Of a DNA stretch of 64,000 bases, positions 36,715 to 45,335 are shown in pieces. The notes below the pieces were generated by a model. It did no database searches, was not told where the DNA came from, and saw only the letters and a list, made by a program, of their open reading frames with translations. How positions within the stretch are numbered: position 1 is the first letter of the stretch; the number at the start of each line of letters is the position of its first letter. A program made the translations under genes and the position numbers. The DNA is from Betaproteobacteria bacterium SCN1 (GTDB taxonomy: Bacteria; Pseudomonadota; Gammaproteobacteria; Burkholderiales; Thiobacillaceae), in assembly GCA_008923315.1 (NCBI GenBank), contig WBSF01000009.1, forward strand, positions 496,001 through 560,000, read 5' to 3'.

Positions 36715-37584
36715 TCAGGTGGCCGGCGTCATGTGGCCGAAACGGCCGGTCTCGTAGTCGTGCATGGCCTGCACGATTTCCTCGCGCGTGTTCATGACGA
36801 AGGGCCCGTAGGCGGCGATCGGCTCGTCGAGCGGTTTGCCGTTCAGCAGCAGCAGGACGGCATCTTCCGTGACCTCGAAGCGCAATTGCGTGCCCGTGCG
36901 TTCCATGACAGCCAGTTCGGCCGGCCGGACGGCATGACCGTCCACGCGGATCGCACCCTGCAGCACGAACAGCGCCGTCGTGTGGTCCTCGGGCAGATCG
37001 AACGCGACCGTGTGCCCGGCATTCAGCCGCATGTCCCAGACGTTCATCGGACTGAAGGTGCGCGCGGCACCGGTGGCCTGTTCATACTGGCCGGCGATGA
37101 CGCGTACGCTGCCTGCGCCGTCGGGCAGGGCCACCCTGGGAATCTGCCCGTCGACGATGCCTTGATAGCCGGGCGTGCCCAGCTTGTCCTTCGCGGGCAG
37201 ATTGACCCATAGCTGGACCATTTCGAACGGTCCGCCCGCGCGGCCGTAATCCGGACTGTGGAACTCCTCGTGCAGGATGCCGGATGCCGCTGTCATCCAC
37301 TGTACGTCGCCGGGGCCGATGGTGCCGCCGCCGCCTGCCGAGTCGTGGTGCGACACGCCGCCGGCGTAGACGATCGTCACGGTCTCGAAACCGCGGTGCG
37401 GGTGCGCGCCCACGCCACGCTGCTGCGTGGTGGGCCCGAAACGGGTCGGGCCGGCGTAATCCATCAGCAAAAAGGGCGACATCGTCTCGGCAATGTCGTT
37501 GTAGGAAAAGATGCTGCGCACGGGAAACCCGTCGCCGACCCAGTGGCTGCCGGCGCTGCGTTTGATGAAGGCCAGTTTTTTCAT
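36715..37584 (-). CDS. Pirin family protein
   Basis: A 289-residue double-cupin protein. The metal-binding cupin residues are visible in GVGAHPHRGFETVTIVYAGG and SGILHEEFHS (three His and one Glu). Bacterial pirins can act as quercetin dioxygenases or regulators; the function here is unknown. It is divergently arranged with a LysR-type regulator, which probably controls it through the palindrome in the 116-bp gap. Confidence 0.9.
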   Translation of the reverse strand: MKKLAFIKRSAGSHWVGDGFPVRSIFSYNDIAETMSPFLLMDYAGPTRFGPTTQQRGVGAHPHRGFETVTIVYAGGVSHHDSAGGGGTIGPGDVQWMTAASGILHEEFHSPDYGRAGGPFEMVQLWVNLPAKDKLGTPGYQGIVDGQIPRVALPDGAGSVRVIAGQYEQATGAARTFSPMNVWDMRLNAGHTVAFDLPEDHTTALFVLQGAIRVDGHAVRPAELAVMERTGTQLRFEVTEDAVLLLLNGKPLDEPIAAYGPFVMNTREEIVQAMHDYETGRFGHMTPAT

Positions 37585-37663
37585 GATCGTCTCCGTGGTG
37601 ATGCGCGAATGCGCGCCATGCCCATGAATCTACAGGCGGCCCCGGCAATCGAATAGATGGTTA

Positions 37664-37684
37664 AATGGAAAATCATTTTTCATT
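37664..37684. promoter_or_regulatory. Palindromic site between pirin and LysR genes
   Basis: AATGGAAAA-TCA-TTTTTCATT is an inverted repeat with nine-base arms and one mismatch, 17 bp before the lysR start in an AT-rich stretch. Its position in a divergent LysR/target gap is where an autoregulatory operator is expected. Confidence 0.5.
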
Positions 37685-37700
37685 TGTTTGAATAATTAAT

Positions 37701-38588
37701 ATGGACCTCAACGAAGTCGCCGTGTTCGTCAAGGTTGCCCAGCTGGGCGGCTTCAGCGCAGCGGCGCGTGCGCTGGCGCTTCCCGTGTCGACGGTCAGCA
37801 CGCGCGTCGCGCGTCTGGAAAAACGTCTGGGCGTTACGCTGCTGCAGCGCACGACGCGCCGTCTCCGCCTGACCGAAGCCGGCGCACAGTATTTCCGGCA
37901 CGCCGCGGCGGGCCTCGAGCATGTCGCGGAAGCCGAGGCGGCGGTTTCGGTCGCGGCGGGCGAAGCGAAAGGGCGATTGCGGGTGACGGCACCGGCCGAT
38001 CTGGGCGACACGCTGCTGGCTGGTCTGATTGTGGCAATGCGGACGGCTTATCCGCAGATCGACATCGAACTGGTGCTGACCGACCGTTATCTCGATCTGG
38101 TTGCGGAAGGTCTGGATGCCGCGATCCGGGCCGGCGCGCTGGAGGATTCGACCCTGATCGCGAAAAAAGCCGGTATCGCGTGCTGGGCGCCGTTCGCCAG
38201 TCCGGACTATCTGGCTTCGGCCCCGCCGCTGTCGCAGCCACCGGATCTTCGCCGGCACCGCTGCGTGCAGTTTGCGCCGCTCGGCCGCGAGGCGTGGACC
38301 CTCTACGCCGCGAACGGCGGCATGACGGTGCCGATGTCCGGTCACGTGCTCGTCAACGACCTGGGGCTGGCGCGCGCGCTCGCACAGGCAGGCGAAGGCG
38401 TGGCGCTGCTGCCGACCTATGGAGCCGGCAGTGGCGGCGAAGCGGGCAGGCTGGTCCGCGTACTGCCGGACTGGCATGCACGCGCCGACCCGGTGCATAT
38501 CGTCTACCCGCGCCAGCGGTTCATGCCGCTCCGGCTGCGCGTCTTCGTCGACGTGGCGGCCGGCGTGCTGGCGCGCGCACTGGATTGA
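37701..38588 (+). CDS. LysR-type transcriptional regulator
   Basis: A 295-residue DNA-binding regulator. The N-terminal winged helix-turn-helix is FVKVAQLGGFSAAARALALPVSTVSTRVARLEKRLGVTLLQ-like (residues 9-49). The C-terminal periplasmic-binding-like effector domain (about 90-290) follows, with LRVTAPADLGDTLLAG. Such proteins usually sense a small molecule and control a divergent neighbour, here the pirin gene. The effector is not deducible. Confidence 0.93.
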   Translation: MDLNEVAVFVKVAQLGGFSAAARALALPVSTVSTRVARLEKRLGVTLLQRTTRRLRLTEAGAQYFRHAAAGLEHVAEAEAAVSVAAGEAKGRLRVTAPADLGDTLLAGLIVAMRTAYPQIDIELVLTDRYLDLVAEGLDAAIRAGALEDSTLIAKKAGIACWAPFASPDYLASAPPLSQPPDLRRHRCVQFAPLGREAWTLYAANGGMTVPMSGHVLVNDLGLARALAQAGEGVALLPTYGAGSGGEAGRLVRVLPDWHARADPVHIVYPRQRFMPLRLRVFVDVAAGVLARALD

Positions 38589-38611
38589 TCGCGCGGCGCG
38601 CATGCAACAAA

Positions 38612-38633
38612 AAACCCCGCCGAAGCGGGGTTT
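38612..38633 (-). terminator. Terminator after the cold-shock gene
   Basis: AAACCCCGC-CGAA-GCGGGGTTT forms a nine-base-pair stem. On the minus strand it is followed by further T residues, so it should end the cold-shock transcript; it may also slow lysR transcription on the plus strand. Confidence 0.85.
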
Positions 38634-38651
38634 CAATGCGGGTTCAGCCGA

Positions 38652-38858
38652 TCAGCCCTGTGGCTGGATGTTCGAAGCCTGTTTGCCCTTCGGGCCCTGG
38701 CTGACCTCGAACGAGACTTTTTGACCCTCTTTCAGGGTCTTGAAGCCGCTGATCTGGATGGCGGAGAAATGTGCGAAGACATCCTCGCCGCCGTCATCCG
38801 GGGTGATGAAACCGAACCCCTTGGCGTCGCTGAACCACTTGACGGTACCTGTTGCCAT
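38652..38858 (-). CDS. cspA: Cold-shock protein, CspA family
   Basis: A 68-residue single cold-shock domain that binds single-stranded RNA and DNA. RNP1 is KGFGFITP and RNP2 is DVFAHFSAI. The start ATG at 38858 has a very strong ribosome site (AGGAGGGAG) seven bases upstream; earlier in-frame codons are not used. A long leader of about 70 bases precedes it, as in cold-inducible csp genes. The symbol is by family, not by tested cold induction. Confidence 0.94.
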   Translation of the reverse strand: MATGTVKWFSDAKGFGFITPDDGGEDVFAHFSAIQISGFKTLKEGQKVSFEVSQGPKGKQASNIQPQG

Positions 38859-38937
38859 TGAACTCCCTCCTTTGGCGTCATACGAACACAACCGCGATAA
38901 GCATTGAAGCGTCGGCGGATGACTGGACGGCGGAAAA

Positions 38938-38965
38938 ATTATTGTGTGCCGTCGGTCTGATTCAA
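38938..38965 (-). promoter_or_regulatory. Promoter of the cold-shock gene
   Basis: On the minus strand TTGAAT (38960-38965) and AATAAT (38938-38943) are separated by 16 bp; the -10 matches five of six. A start near 38931 gives a leader of about 72 bases. Confidence 0.5.
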
Positions 38966-39130
38966 GTGCGCTACCCGGCCATGCCCTGCGGTATTGCCAA
39001 TTTCAACGGCTCTTGAAACCAAACTCTCGGCTTTTTACTCCCGCCCCTGAATTTTTACAAGTACAGGGCGAGAAAAAACAAGGGCTTCCGCTAGACTGGC
39101 GGCCTGTTTGCAACTCCGGGGAGACAAGTC

Positions 39131-39427
39131 GTGAAAAGAATTGCGTTGATCGGTCTGGTGGCTGGCGCCCTGTTGACGACGGGCGCCTGGGCGGAAACGG
39201 CCCAGCAGACGCGGATGAAATCCTGCAACGCCGAGGCCGGCGACAAAGGCATGAAGGGCGACGCGCGCAAGGCATTCATGAAATCCTGTCTGTCCGGCAC
39301 GCCGGACAAGGCCTCGAATCCACAGCAGCGCATGAAGGACTGCAATGCCGAGGCCGGCGACAAGGGGCTGAAAGGCGACGCGCGCAAGACGTTCATGAAA
39401 TCCTGCCTCTCGAACAAAGCCGGTTGA
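39131..39427 (+). CDS. PsiF-repeat secreted protein
   Basis: A 98-residue exported protein. A signal peptide (MKRIALIGLVAGALLTTGAWA) is followed by two near-identical PsiF repeats. Each has the pattern RMKxCNAEAGDKGxKGDARKxFMKSCLS, with two conserved cysteines. E. coli psiF is induced by phosphate starvation, but its function is unknown. The start is GTG at 39131, with GGGGAGA upstream. It lies on the same strand ahead of earP. Confidence 0.9.
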   Translation: MKRIALIGLVAGALLTTGAWAETAQQTRMKSCNAEAGDKGMKGDARKAFMKSCLSGTPDKASNPQQRMKDCNAEAGDKGLKGDARKTFMKSCLSNKAG

Positions 39428-39522
39428 CCTGCCTGGGCCGGCCGGCACCCGGCATGGCCCGCTTTGCGGAGCGTATCCCGGATTGCTCGTCCACGGCCGG
39501 AATCGTGCCAACAGGCGCTAAC

Positions 39523-40668
39523 ATGCGCGGCATGCGACCGGACTGGGACATTTTCTGCAACGTCATCGACAACTACGGCGATATCGGTATCGCCTGGCGG
39601 CTCGCGCGCGCGCTGAAACAGGCGGATGCCGGCACGGTCCGTCTGTGGGTGGACGATCTCTACGCGTTCCGTCGCATCTGGCCTGAAATCGATCCGCACG
39701 CCGATCGTCAGCATAGCGCGGGCGTGGAAATCCGCGCGTGGCATACGCCTTTTGCGCCGGCCGAGCCGGCGCGGCGCGTGATCGAAGCTTTCGGCTGCGC
39801 CCTGCCGGAAAACTACCTGGAGGCGATGGCGGCGCAGACGCCTCCGCCGGTATGGGTCAACCTCGAATACCTGAGTGCCGAATCCTGGGTGGCGACACAT
39901 CATGGTCTGCCATCGCCGCATCCCCGCCTGCCGCTGACCCGCTTTTTTTTCTTTCCCGGCTATACACCCGATACCGGTGGCCTGCCGATGGAGCGTGACT
40001 ATGCGACACGGCGCGCAGCCTTCGATGCGGAAGCCTGGAGACGTGCGCTGGCGCTGCCGCCGGCCGGCGCCGGGGATATCAGAGTGTCGCTGTTCGCCTA
40101 CGAGAATCCGGCGCTGCCGGCCCTGCTCGATGCCTGGGCGGGCGGCGGTGAGCCCGTGACCTGCCTGGTGCCGGAAGGCCGCGTGCTGCCGCAGCTGGCA
40201 GGCTGGCTGGGCACCTCCCCGCTTGCGCCGGGCGCGCAGCATGTACGGGGAAGCTTGCGGCTCGTCGTGTTGCCGTTTACCGACCAGGACCGCTATGACC
40301 ACCTGTTGTGGGCCTGCGATCTGAATTTCGTGCGGGGCGAGGATTCCTGCGTGCGGGCTCAGTGGGCCGGGCGCCCGATGGTCTGGCAGGCCTATCCGCA
40401 GGATGCAGGGGCGCACTGGCAGAAACTGGAGGCCTTGCTGGCGCTGTACGGGCGCGATCTGCCGATGCCGGCCAGCGAGGCGGTGGCGGATTTGTGGCGG
40501 GTCTGGAACGGTACACCCGAGGCACCGTCGGCGGGCCGGGCCTGGTCGGCCTGGCGTGCCGCGCGGCCGGCCATCGAAGCGCACGCGGCGGTCTGGCCCG
40601 TCACGCTGGCGAAGGCCGGGACGCTCGCGGATGCGCTGGCGGATTTTGCCGAAAGCCGGTTAAAATAG
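39523..40668 (+). CDS. earP: EF-P arginine rhamnosyltransferase EarP
   Basis: A 381-residue GT-B glycosyltransferase (DUF2331) that adds rhamnose from dTDP-rhamnose to Arg 32 of EF-P. The family start WDIFCNVIDNYGDIGIAWRLARAL is present, with the catalytic Asp in DNYGD. The C-terminal sugar-nucleotide site is FVRGEDSCVRAQWAGRPMVWQ, holding the RGEDS motif. I chose ATG 39523, which has AGG upstream; ATG 39532 three codons later is equally possible. It is immediately upstream of efp, the normal pairing. Confidence 0.94.
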   Translation: MRGMRPDWDIFCNVIDNYGDIGIAWRLARALKQADAGTVRLWVDDLYAFRRIWPEIDPHADRQHSAGVEIRAWHTPFAPAEPARRVIEAFGCALPENYLEAMAAQTPPPVWVNLEYLSAESWVATHHGLPSPHPRLPLTRFFFFPGYTPDTGGLPMERDYATRRAAFDAEAWRRALALPPAGAGDIRVSLFAYENPALPALLDAWAGGGEPVTCLVPEGRVLPQLAGWLGTSPLAPGAQHVRGSLRLVVLPFTDQDRYDHLLWACDLNFVRGEDSCVRAQWAGRPMVWQAYPQDAGAHWQKLEALLALYGRDLPMPASEAVADLWRVWNGTPEAPSAGRAWSAWRAARPAIEAHAAVWPVTLAKAGTLADALADFAESRLK

Positions 40669-40707
40669 CGAGTTTTCTCAAATTTACCCCGCTTCAGGAC
40701 GCAATCC

Positions 40708-41268
40708 ATGAAAACCGCACAGGAACTCCGCGCCGGCAATGTCGTGATGGTCGGCAAAGACCCGATGGTGGTGCAGAAAGCCGAATTCTCGAAATCCGGC
40801 CGCAACGCCTCGGTGGTCAAGATGAAACTCAAGAACCTGCTCACCGGCGCCGGCACCGAATCGGTCTACCGCGCCGACGACAAGTTCGATACGGTCGTGC
40901 TCGACCGAAAGGAATGCGCCTATTCCTATTTCGCCGACCCCTACTACGTCTTCATGGATACCGAGTACAACCAGTACGAGGTCGAGGGCGACAACCTGGG
41001 CGACGCGCTGAACTATCTCGACGACGGCATGCCGGTCGAAGTGGTGTTCTACGAAGGCAAGGCGATTTCGGTCGAGATGCCGACTACGGTCGTTCGCGAA
41101 GTCGAGTACACCGAACCGGCGGTGCGTGGCGATACCTCGGGCAAGGTCATGAAGCCCGCGCGCATCAAGCCCACCGGTTATGAGCTGCAGGTTGCGGCTT
41201 TCGTCGAGATCGGCGACATGATCGAAATCGATACGCGTACCAACGAGTTCAAGCGTCGCGCCAACTGA
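40708..41268 (+). CDS. efp: Translation elongation factor P, arginine type
   Basis: A 186-residue protein that rescues ribosomes stalled on proline runs. The N-terminal KOW-like domain holds the modification loop [13 protein letters not shown], with Arg at position 32 instead of the E. coli lysine. This is the type modified by EarP. Two OB domains follow. An adjacent earP and a strong terminator just after the stop frame a compact unit. Confidence 0.97.
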   Translation: MKTAQELRAGNVVMVGKDPMVVQKAEFSKSGRNASVVKMKLKNLLTGAGTESVYRADDKFDTVVLDRKECAYSYFADPYYVFMDTEYNQYEVEGDNLGDALNYLDDGMPVEVVFYEGKAISVEMPTTVVREVEYTEPAVRGDTSGKVMKPARIKPTGYELQVAAFVEIGDMIEIDTRTNEFKRRAN

Positions 41269-41285
41269 ATTTCGCACGTCCCCGC

Positions 41286-41316
41286 AAAAGGCAGCTTCGG
41301 CTGCCTTTTTGTTTTT
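41286..41316 (+). terminator. Intrinsic terminator after efp
   Basis: AAAAGGCAGC-TTCG-GCTGCCTTTT has a ten-base-pair stem capped by a stable TTCG loop, followed by a T-rich tail (TTTTTGTTTTT). Confidence 0.93.
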
Positions 41317-41369
41317 CAGCGTCCGGTCCGCGGCGTTAGAATGCCCCTTGATCTCCTCCCGCCTGCCCC

Positions 41370-44300
41370 ATGTCCGATCCTCGTTTCGTCCATCTGCGCC
41401 TGCATTCCGAATTTTCGGTGACCGACGGGCTGGTGCGGCTGGACGATGCGGTGGCGCGCGCATGTGAAGCGGACATGCCCGCGCTGGCGCTGACCGATCT
41501 GTCCAACACCTTCGGCTGGGTGAAGTTCTACCGCGCAGCGCGCGGCAAGGGCGTCAAGCCGGTGTTCGGCTGCGATGTCTGGGTATCGAACGCGGTGGAC
41601 CGCGCGCGGCCGTCCCGCCTGCTGCTGCTGGTCCAGCACCGTGAGGGCTACCGCCGCCTGTGCGAACTGCTGGCGCGTGCCTTCCAGGAAAATCTGCATC
41701 GCGGCCGGGCCGAAATCGAACCGGCCTGGCTCGAAGCGGACAGCGCTGGCCTGATCGCCCTGTCCGGCGGCGCGCAGGGCAGCGTCGCCCAGGCAATCCT
41801 CGACGACAAGCCCGATGCCGCGCATCGCGAAGCCGAATACTGGGCACGCTGCTTTCCCGGCCGTTTCTATCTCGAACTGCAGCGCTATGGCCAGTCGCAT
41901 GCCGAACGCCTGATCGATGGCCTGCTGGACATTGGACATGCGCTCAGCCTGCCGAGCGTGGCGACGCATCCGGTTCAGTTTCTCTCCGCCGGCGATTTTC
42001 AGGCCCACGAGGCGCGCGTGTGTATTGCCGAGGGCATGATGCTCGGCGACCCGCGCCGCCCGCGCGCGTTTACCGCCGAGCAGTATCTGAAACCGCCGGA
42101 CGAGATGGCGGCACTGTTCGCCGACCTGCCGGAGGCGCTGGAGAACAGCGTCGAAATCGCCAAACGCTGCAACCTCGAACTCACCCTGGGCCAGAACCGC
42201 CTGCCGGACTTTCCCACGCCGGCCGGCATGAGCCTGGACGATTACATTCGCCAGCGATCGTACGAGGGGCTCGACGAACGCCTGGCACAACTCTATCCCG
42301 ACGCGGACGCACGCGAGGCGAAGCGGCCGCAGTACGTCGAACGGCTCGAATTCGAACTGGGCACCATCGTTCAGATGGGTTTCCCGGGCTACTTCCTGAT
42401 CGTGGCGGACTTCATCAACTGGGCCAAGCACAACGACGTGCCGGTCGGGCCGGGGCGCGGCTCCGGTGCCGGTTCGCTGGTGGCTTACGCGCTGGGGATT
42501 ACCGACCTCGATCCGCTTGCCTACGATCTGCTGTTCGAGCGCTTCCTCAATCCGGAGCGGGTGTCGATGCCCGACTTCGACGTGGATTTCTGCCAGGACA
42601 AACGCGAGCAGGTGATCCTGTACGTCAAGGACAAGTATGGGCACGACGCCGTTTCGCAGATCGCCACCTTCGGCACACTGGGTTCCAAGTCGGTGATCCG
42701 CGACGTCGGCCGTGTGCTCGACATGCCCTACACTTATTGCGACAAGCTCTCCAAGCTGGTGCCGGTCGAAGGCGTGAAGCCGGTGTCGCTGAAAAAGGCG
42801 CTGGAGATGGAGCCGCAGCTGAAGGCGCGCTACGACGAGGAAGAGGAAGTGCGCGAACTCTTCGGACTGGCCGGCAAGCTGGAGGAACTGACGCGCAATG
42901 TGGGCATGCACGCCGGCGGCGTGCTGATTGCGCCCGGGCGGCTGACCGACTTCTGCCCGCTGTATCGTGCGGAAGGTTCGGATGCCGCAGTCTCGCAATA
43001 CGACAAGGACGATGTCGAGGCCATCGGTCTGGTCAAGTTCGATTTCCTCGGCCTGCGTACGCTCACCATTCTGAACGAAGCCGTGCGTTTTGTGCGCCGC
43101 CATGCGGACAGGGCGGATTTCCGGCTCGAGGATCTGCGGCTCGACGATCCGAAGGTATACAAGCTCTTTGCCGACGGCAACACCACGGCCGTGTTCCAGT
43201 CCGAGTCGCGTTCGGCAAAGGATCTGGAAAAACGCCTCAAGGGCGATACTTTCGAGGACATCATCGCACTGATGGCGCTCAACCGGCCGGGGCCGCTCGG
43301 TTCGGGCATGGTGGACGACTTCATCGCGCGCAAGCAGGGCAAACAGAAGCCCGAATACTTCCATCCGGATCTCGAACCGGTGCTGAAATCGACCTACGGC
43401 ATCATCGTCTACCAGGAACAGGTGATGCTGGTCGCGCAGATCCTTGCCGGCTACTCGCTCGGTGGCGCCGACCTGCTGCGACGCGCGATGGGCAAGAAAA
43501 AGCCCGAGGAAATGGCCAAGCAGCGTGCGATTTTCCTGGAAGGCGCGGACAAGCGCGGTGTCGAAAAAGCGCTGGCGGAACGGCTGTTCGACCTGATGGA
43601 GAAATTCGCCGAATACGGCTTCAACAAGTCGCACTCGGCGGCCTACGCGCTGGTGGCCTATCACACGGCCTGGCTCAAGGCCTACTACCCGGCGGAATTC
43701 ATGGCGGCGACCATGTCGTCCGAACTGTCGGATACCGACAAGGTGCGCGTCTTCATCGAGGACTGTCTTGCCAACGGTCTTGCCATCCTGCCGCCGGACA
43801 TCAACCGTTCGCTGCATCGTTTCGAACCGGTGTCGGAGACCGAGATACGCTACGGGCTCGGCGCGATCAAGGGCACGGGCGAGGCGGCCATCGGCGCGAT
43901 CGTAGCCGAGCGCGAGGCCAATGGTCCGTTCAGGAGCCTGTTCGATCTGGTGCGCCGCGTCGACAAACGCTATCTCAACCGCCGGGTGCTGGAAGCGCTG
44001 GTCAAGGCCGGCGCATTCGATGCACTCTCCGATCATCGCGCACAGCTTTTCGCTTCGGTCGGCGCGGCACTGGAGGCGGCGGACCGTGCGGCGAAGAGCG
44101 GCGGCCAGGTCGGCCTGTTCGGCGAGACGGATGCGATCGAGGAAGCGCTGGTCGAGGTCCCGCGCTGGAGCGAACCCGAAACCCTGCTGCAGGAAAAATC
44201 CGCGGTCGGATTCTATCTCAGCGGCCATCCCTTCACGGCCTATGCCGAAGAGGTCGGCGCGTTCGCCAAGAAGCCATTGAATGCCCTGGAGCCGGCCCGC

Positions 44301-44798
44301 GAGCCGGTTGTCATGGCTGGCGTGGCCGTCTCCCTGCGCACCCAGATGACGCGTCGCGGCAAGATGCTGATCCTGTTGCTGGACGATGCGCGCGGCCAGG
44401 TCGAGATCGTGATTTTCAACGAGCTCTACGAGCAGTACCGGCATCTGTTGAAGGAAGACGCGCTCCTGGTCGTCGAGGGCAAGGTCAACCGCGATGACTA
44501 TTCCGGCGGCGTGCGGGTGACGGCCGACCGCATCTACGACCTGGCGGGCGCCCGCACACGCTTTGCCCGGGGCTTGCGTCTAAGCTGCAACGGCGAATCC
44601 AGCGGCCGCAAACTGGCCGAATTGCTCTCGCCTTACACGCTTGAAGAGGGTGGCTGTCCCGTGTGGGTGGATTACCGCAATGGCCAGGCGCAATGCCGGG
44701 TGCGGCTGGGCGAGGCATGGCGGGTCCGGCTGGACGACCGTCTGATCGAATCGCTGGCCGGGTGGCTAAAGCCCGGCGCTGTTAACGTTTTGTATTGA
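41370..44798 (+). CDS. dnaE: DNA polymerase III alpha subunit
   Basis: A 1142-residue replicative polymerase. The PHP domain starts FVHLRLHSEFSVTDGLVRLDD. The polymerase core carries the catalytic aspartates in PDFDVDFCQDKRE, with GPGRGSGAGSLVAYALGITD before it. HSAAYALVAYHTAWLKAYYP follows in the fingers. An internal clamp-binding motif QVGLFGE lies near residue 915, and an OB-fold domain (VMAGVAVSLRTQMTRRGKMLILLLDD) near the C-terminus. Length is close to that of E. coli DnaE (1160). Confidence 0.97.
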   Translation: MSDPRFVHLRLHSEFSVTDGLVRLDDAVARACEADMPALALTDLSNTFGWVKFYRAARGKGVKPVFGCDVWVSNAVDRARPSRLLLLVQHREGYRRLCELLARAFQENLHRGRAEIEPAWLEADSAGLIALSGGAQGSVAQAILDDKPDAAHREAEYWARCFPGRFYLELQRYGQSHAERLIDGLLDIGHALSLPSVATHPVQFLSAGDFQAHEARVCIAEGMMLGDPRRPRAFTAEQYLKPPDEMAALFADLPEALENSVEIAKRCNLELTLGQNRLPDFPTPAGMSLDDYIRQRSYEGLDERLAQLYPDADAREAKRPQYVERLEFELGTIVQMGFPGYFLIVADFINWAKHNDVPVGPGRGSGAGSLVAYALGITDLDPLAYDLLFERFLNPERVSMPDFDVDFCQDKREQVILYVKDKYGHDAVSQIATFGTLGSKSVIRDVGRVLDMPYTYCDKLSKLVPVEGVKPVSLKKALEMEPQLKARYDEEEEVRELFGLAGKLEELTRNVGMHAGGVLIAPGRLTDFCPLYRAEGSDAAVSQYDKDDVEAIGLVKFDFLGLRTLTILNEAVRFVRRHADRADFRLEDLRLDDPKVYKLFADGNTTAVFQSESRSAKDLEKRLKGDTFEDIIALMALNRPGPLGSGMVDDFIARKQGKQKPEYFHPDLEPVLKSTYGIIVYQEQVMLVAQILAGYSLGGADLLRRAMGKKKPEEMAKQRAIFLEGADKRGVEKALAERLFDLMEKFAEYGFNKSHSAAYALVAYHTAWLKAYYPAEFMAATMSSELSDTDKVRVFIEDCLANGLAILPPDINRSLHRFEPVSETEIRYGLGAIKGTGEAAIGAIVAEREANGPFRSLFDLVRRVDKRYLNRRVLEALVKAGAFDALSDHRAQLFASVGAALEAADRAAKSGGQVGLFGETDAIEEALVEVPRWSEPETLLQEKSAVGFYLSGHPFTAYAEEVGAFAKKPLNALEPAREPVVMAGVAVSLRTQMTRRGKMLILLLDDARGQVEIVIFNELYEQYRHLLKEDALLVVEGKVNRDDYSGGVRVTADRIYDLAGARTRFARGLRLSCNGESSGRKLAELLSPYTLEEGGCPVWVDYRNGQAQCRVRLGEAWRVRLDDRLIESLAGWLKPGAVNVLY

Positions 44799-44922
44799 AC
44801 AACGGGCCTTTTGCGGCGCCGGCGCGCGGATGGGTGTTGTTTGATAGGCACAATATCATCATGGTTGTATTTTTTTCGCTACAGGGCTTGACAGGAGATA
44901 TCTAATATTAGAAAATTCTAAT

Positions 44923-45015
44923 AACACTGATGCGCCGCAACGGCAGTCGGTGTTGTCTCCTCCAATCCTCCTCCTTTGGTGGATCTCAGCCCGGCCCCGA
45001 GCCGGGCGTTTTTTT
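44923..45015 (+). ncRNA. Candidate small RNA with CU-rich seed
   Basis: A short transcription unit is suggested behind dnaE. TTGACA (44888-44893) lies 17 bp before GAAAAT (44911-44916). A hairpin at 44925-44952 has outer stem CACTGA/TCGGTG and inner stem GCCG/CGGC. An unpaired CU-rich stretch follows (TCTCCTCC at 44956-44963, TCCTCCTCC at 44966-44974), then an intrinsic terminator. Hairpin, pyrimidine-rich seed and terminator is the usual build of a trans-acting small RNA. The seed is complementary to Shine-Dalgarno sequences. It could instead be merely the tail of the dnaE transcript. Confidence 0.45.
44989..45015 (+). terminator. Intrinsic terminator after dnaE
   Basis: GCCCGGC-CCCGA-GCCGGGC (44989-45007) is followed by G and seven T residues. 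It ends plus-strand transcription before the convergent acylphosphatase gene. Confidence 0.92.
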
Positions 45016-45038
45016 GCCCGCGCAACGCCGACCGGACC

Positions 45039-45326
45039 TCATTCATCCGTAGGGCCCGGACGTTTCTCGAATTGCCCGAACACGTCCTGCGGGCTTTCGA
45101 TTTCGATCTCGACGCGTTCAACCTGCGCCAGGGGCGGTCCGCTGCGCGACCAGGCCACCAGCGCTTCGACCGCAGCGGCCTCGCCTTGAACCACGGCTTC
45201 GACACTGCCGTCCGGCAGATTGCGCACCCAGCCCCCGACGCCCAGACGCCCGGCCTGGCGTCGCATGGATTCGCGGAACCAGACGCCTTGCACGCGGCCG
45301 TGAATGCGCAGGTGCCGGGTTTCCAT
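45039..45326 (-). CDS. acyP: Acylphosphatase
   Basis: A 95-residue enzyme hydrolysing acyl phosphates. The signature [21 protein letters not shown] contains the catalytic Arg (GVWFR), and [17 protein letters not shown] contains the conserved Asn. It lies 9 bp downstream of metG on the same strand. The cellular role of bacterial acylphosphatases is not well defined. Confidence 0.95.
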   Translation of the reverse strand: METRHLRIHGRVQGVWFRESMRRQAGRLGVGGWVRNLPDGSVEAVVQGEAAAVEALVAWSRSGPPLAQVERVEIEIESPQDVFGQFEKRPGPTDE

Positions 45327-45335
45327 GCCCTGGAC

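Noticed and set aside
38944-39522. Upstream extension of the earP frame by about 190 residues
   Set aside because: It runs through the psiF-like gene in another frame; EarP proteins begin close to the WDIFC motif.
41316-44444. A 1042-residue minus-strand open frame opposite dnaE
   Set aside because: No recognisable motif; dnaE on the other strand has every expected catalytic motif.
44907-44922. ATTAGAA-AA-TTCTAAT as a Fur or other iron-type box
   Set aside because: The match to Fur-box consensus is poor, and no iron gene is adjacent; kept only as part of the possible small-RNA promoter.
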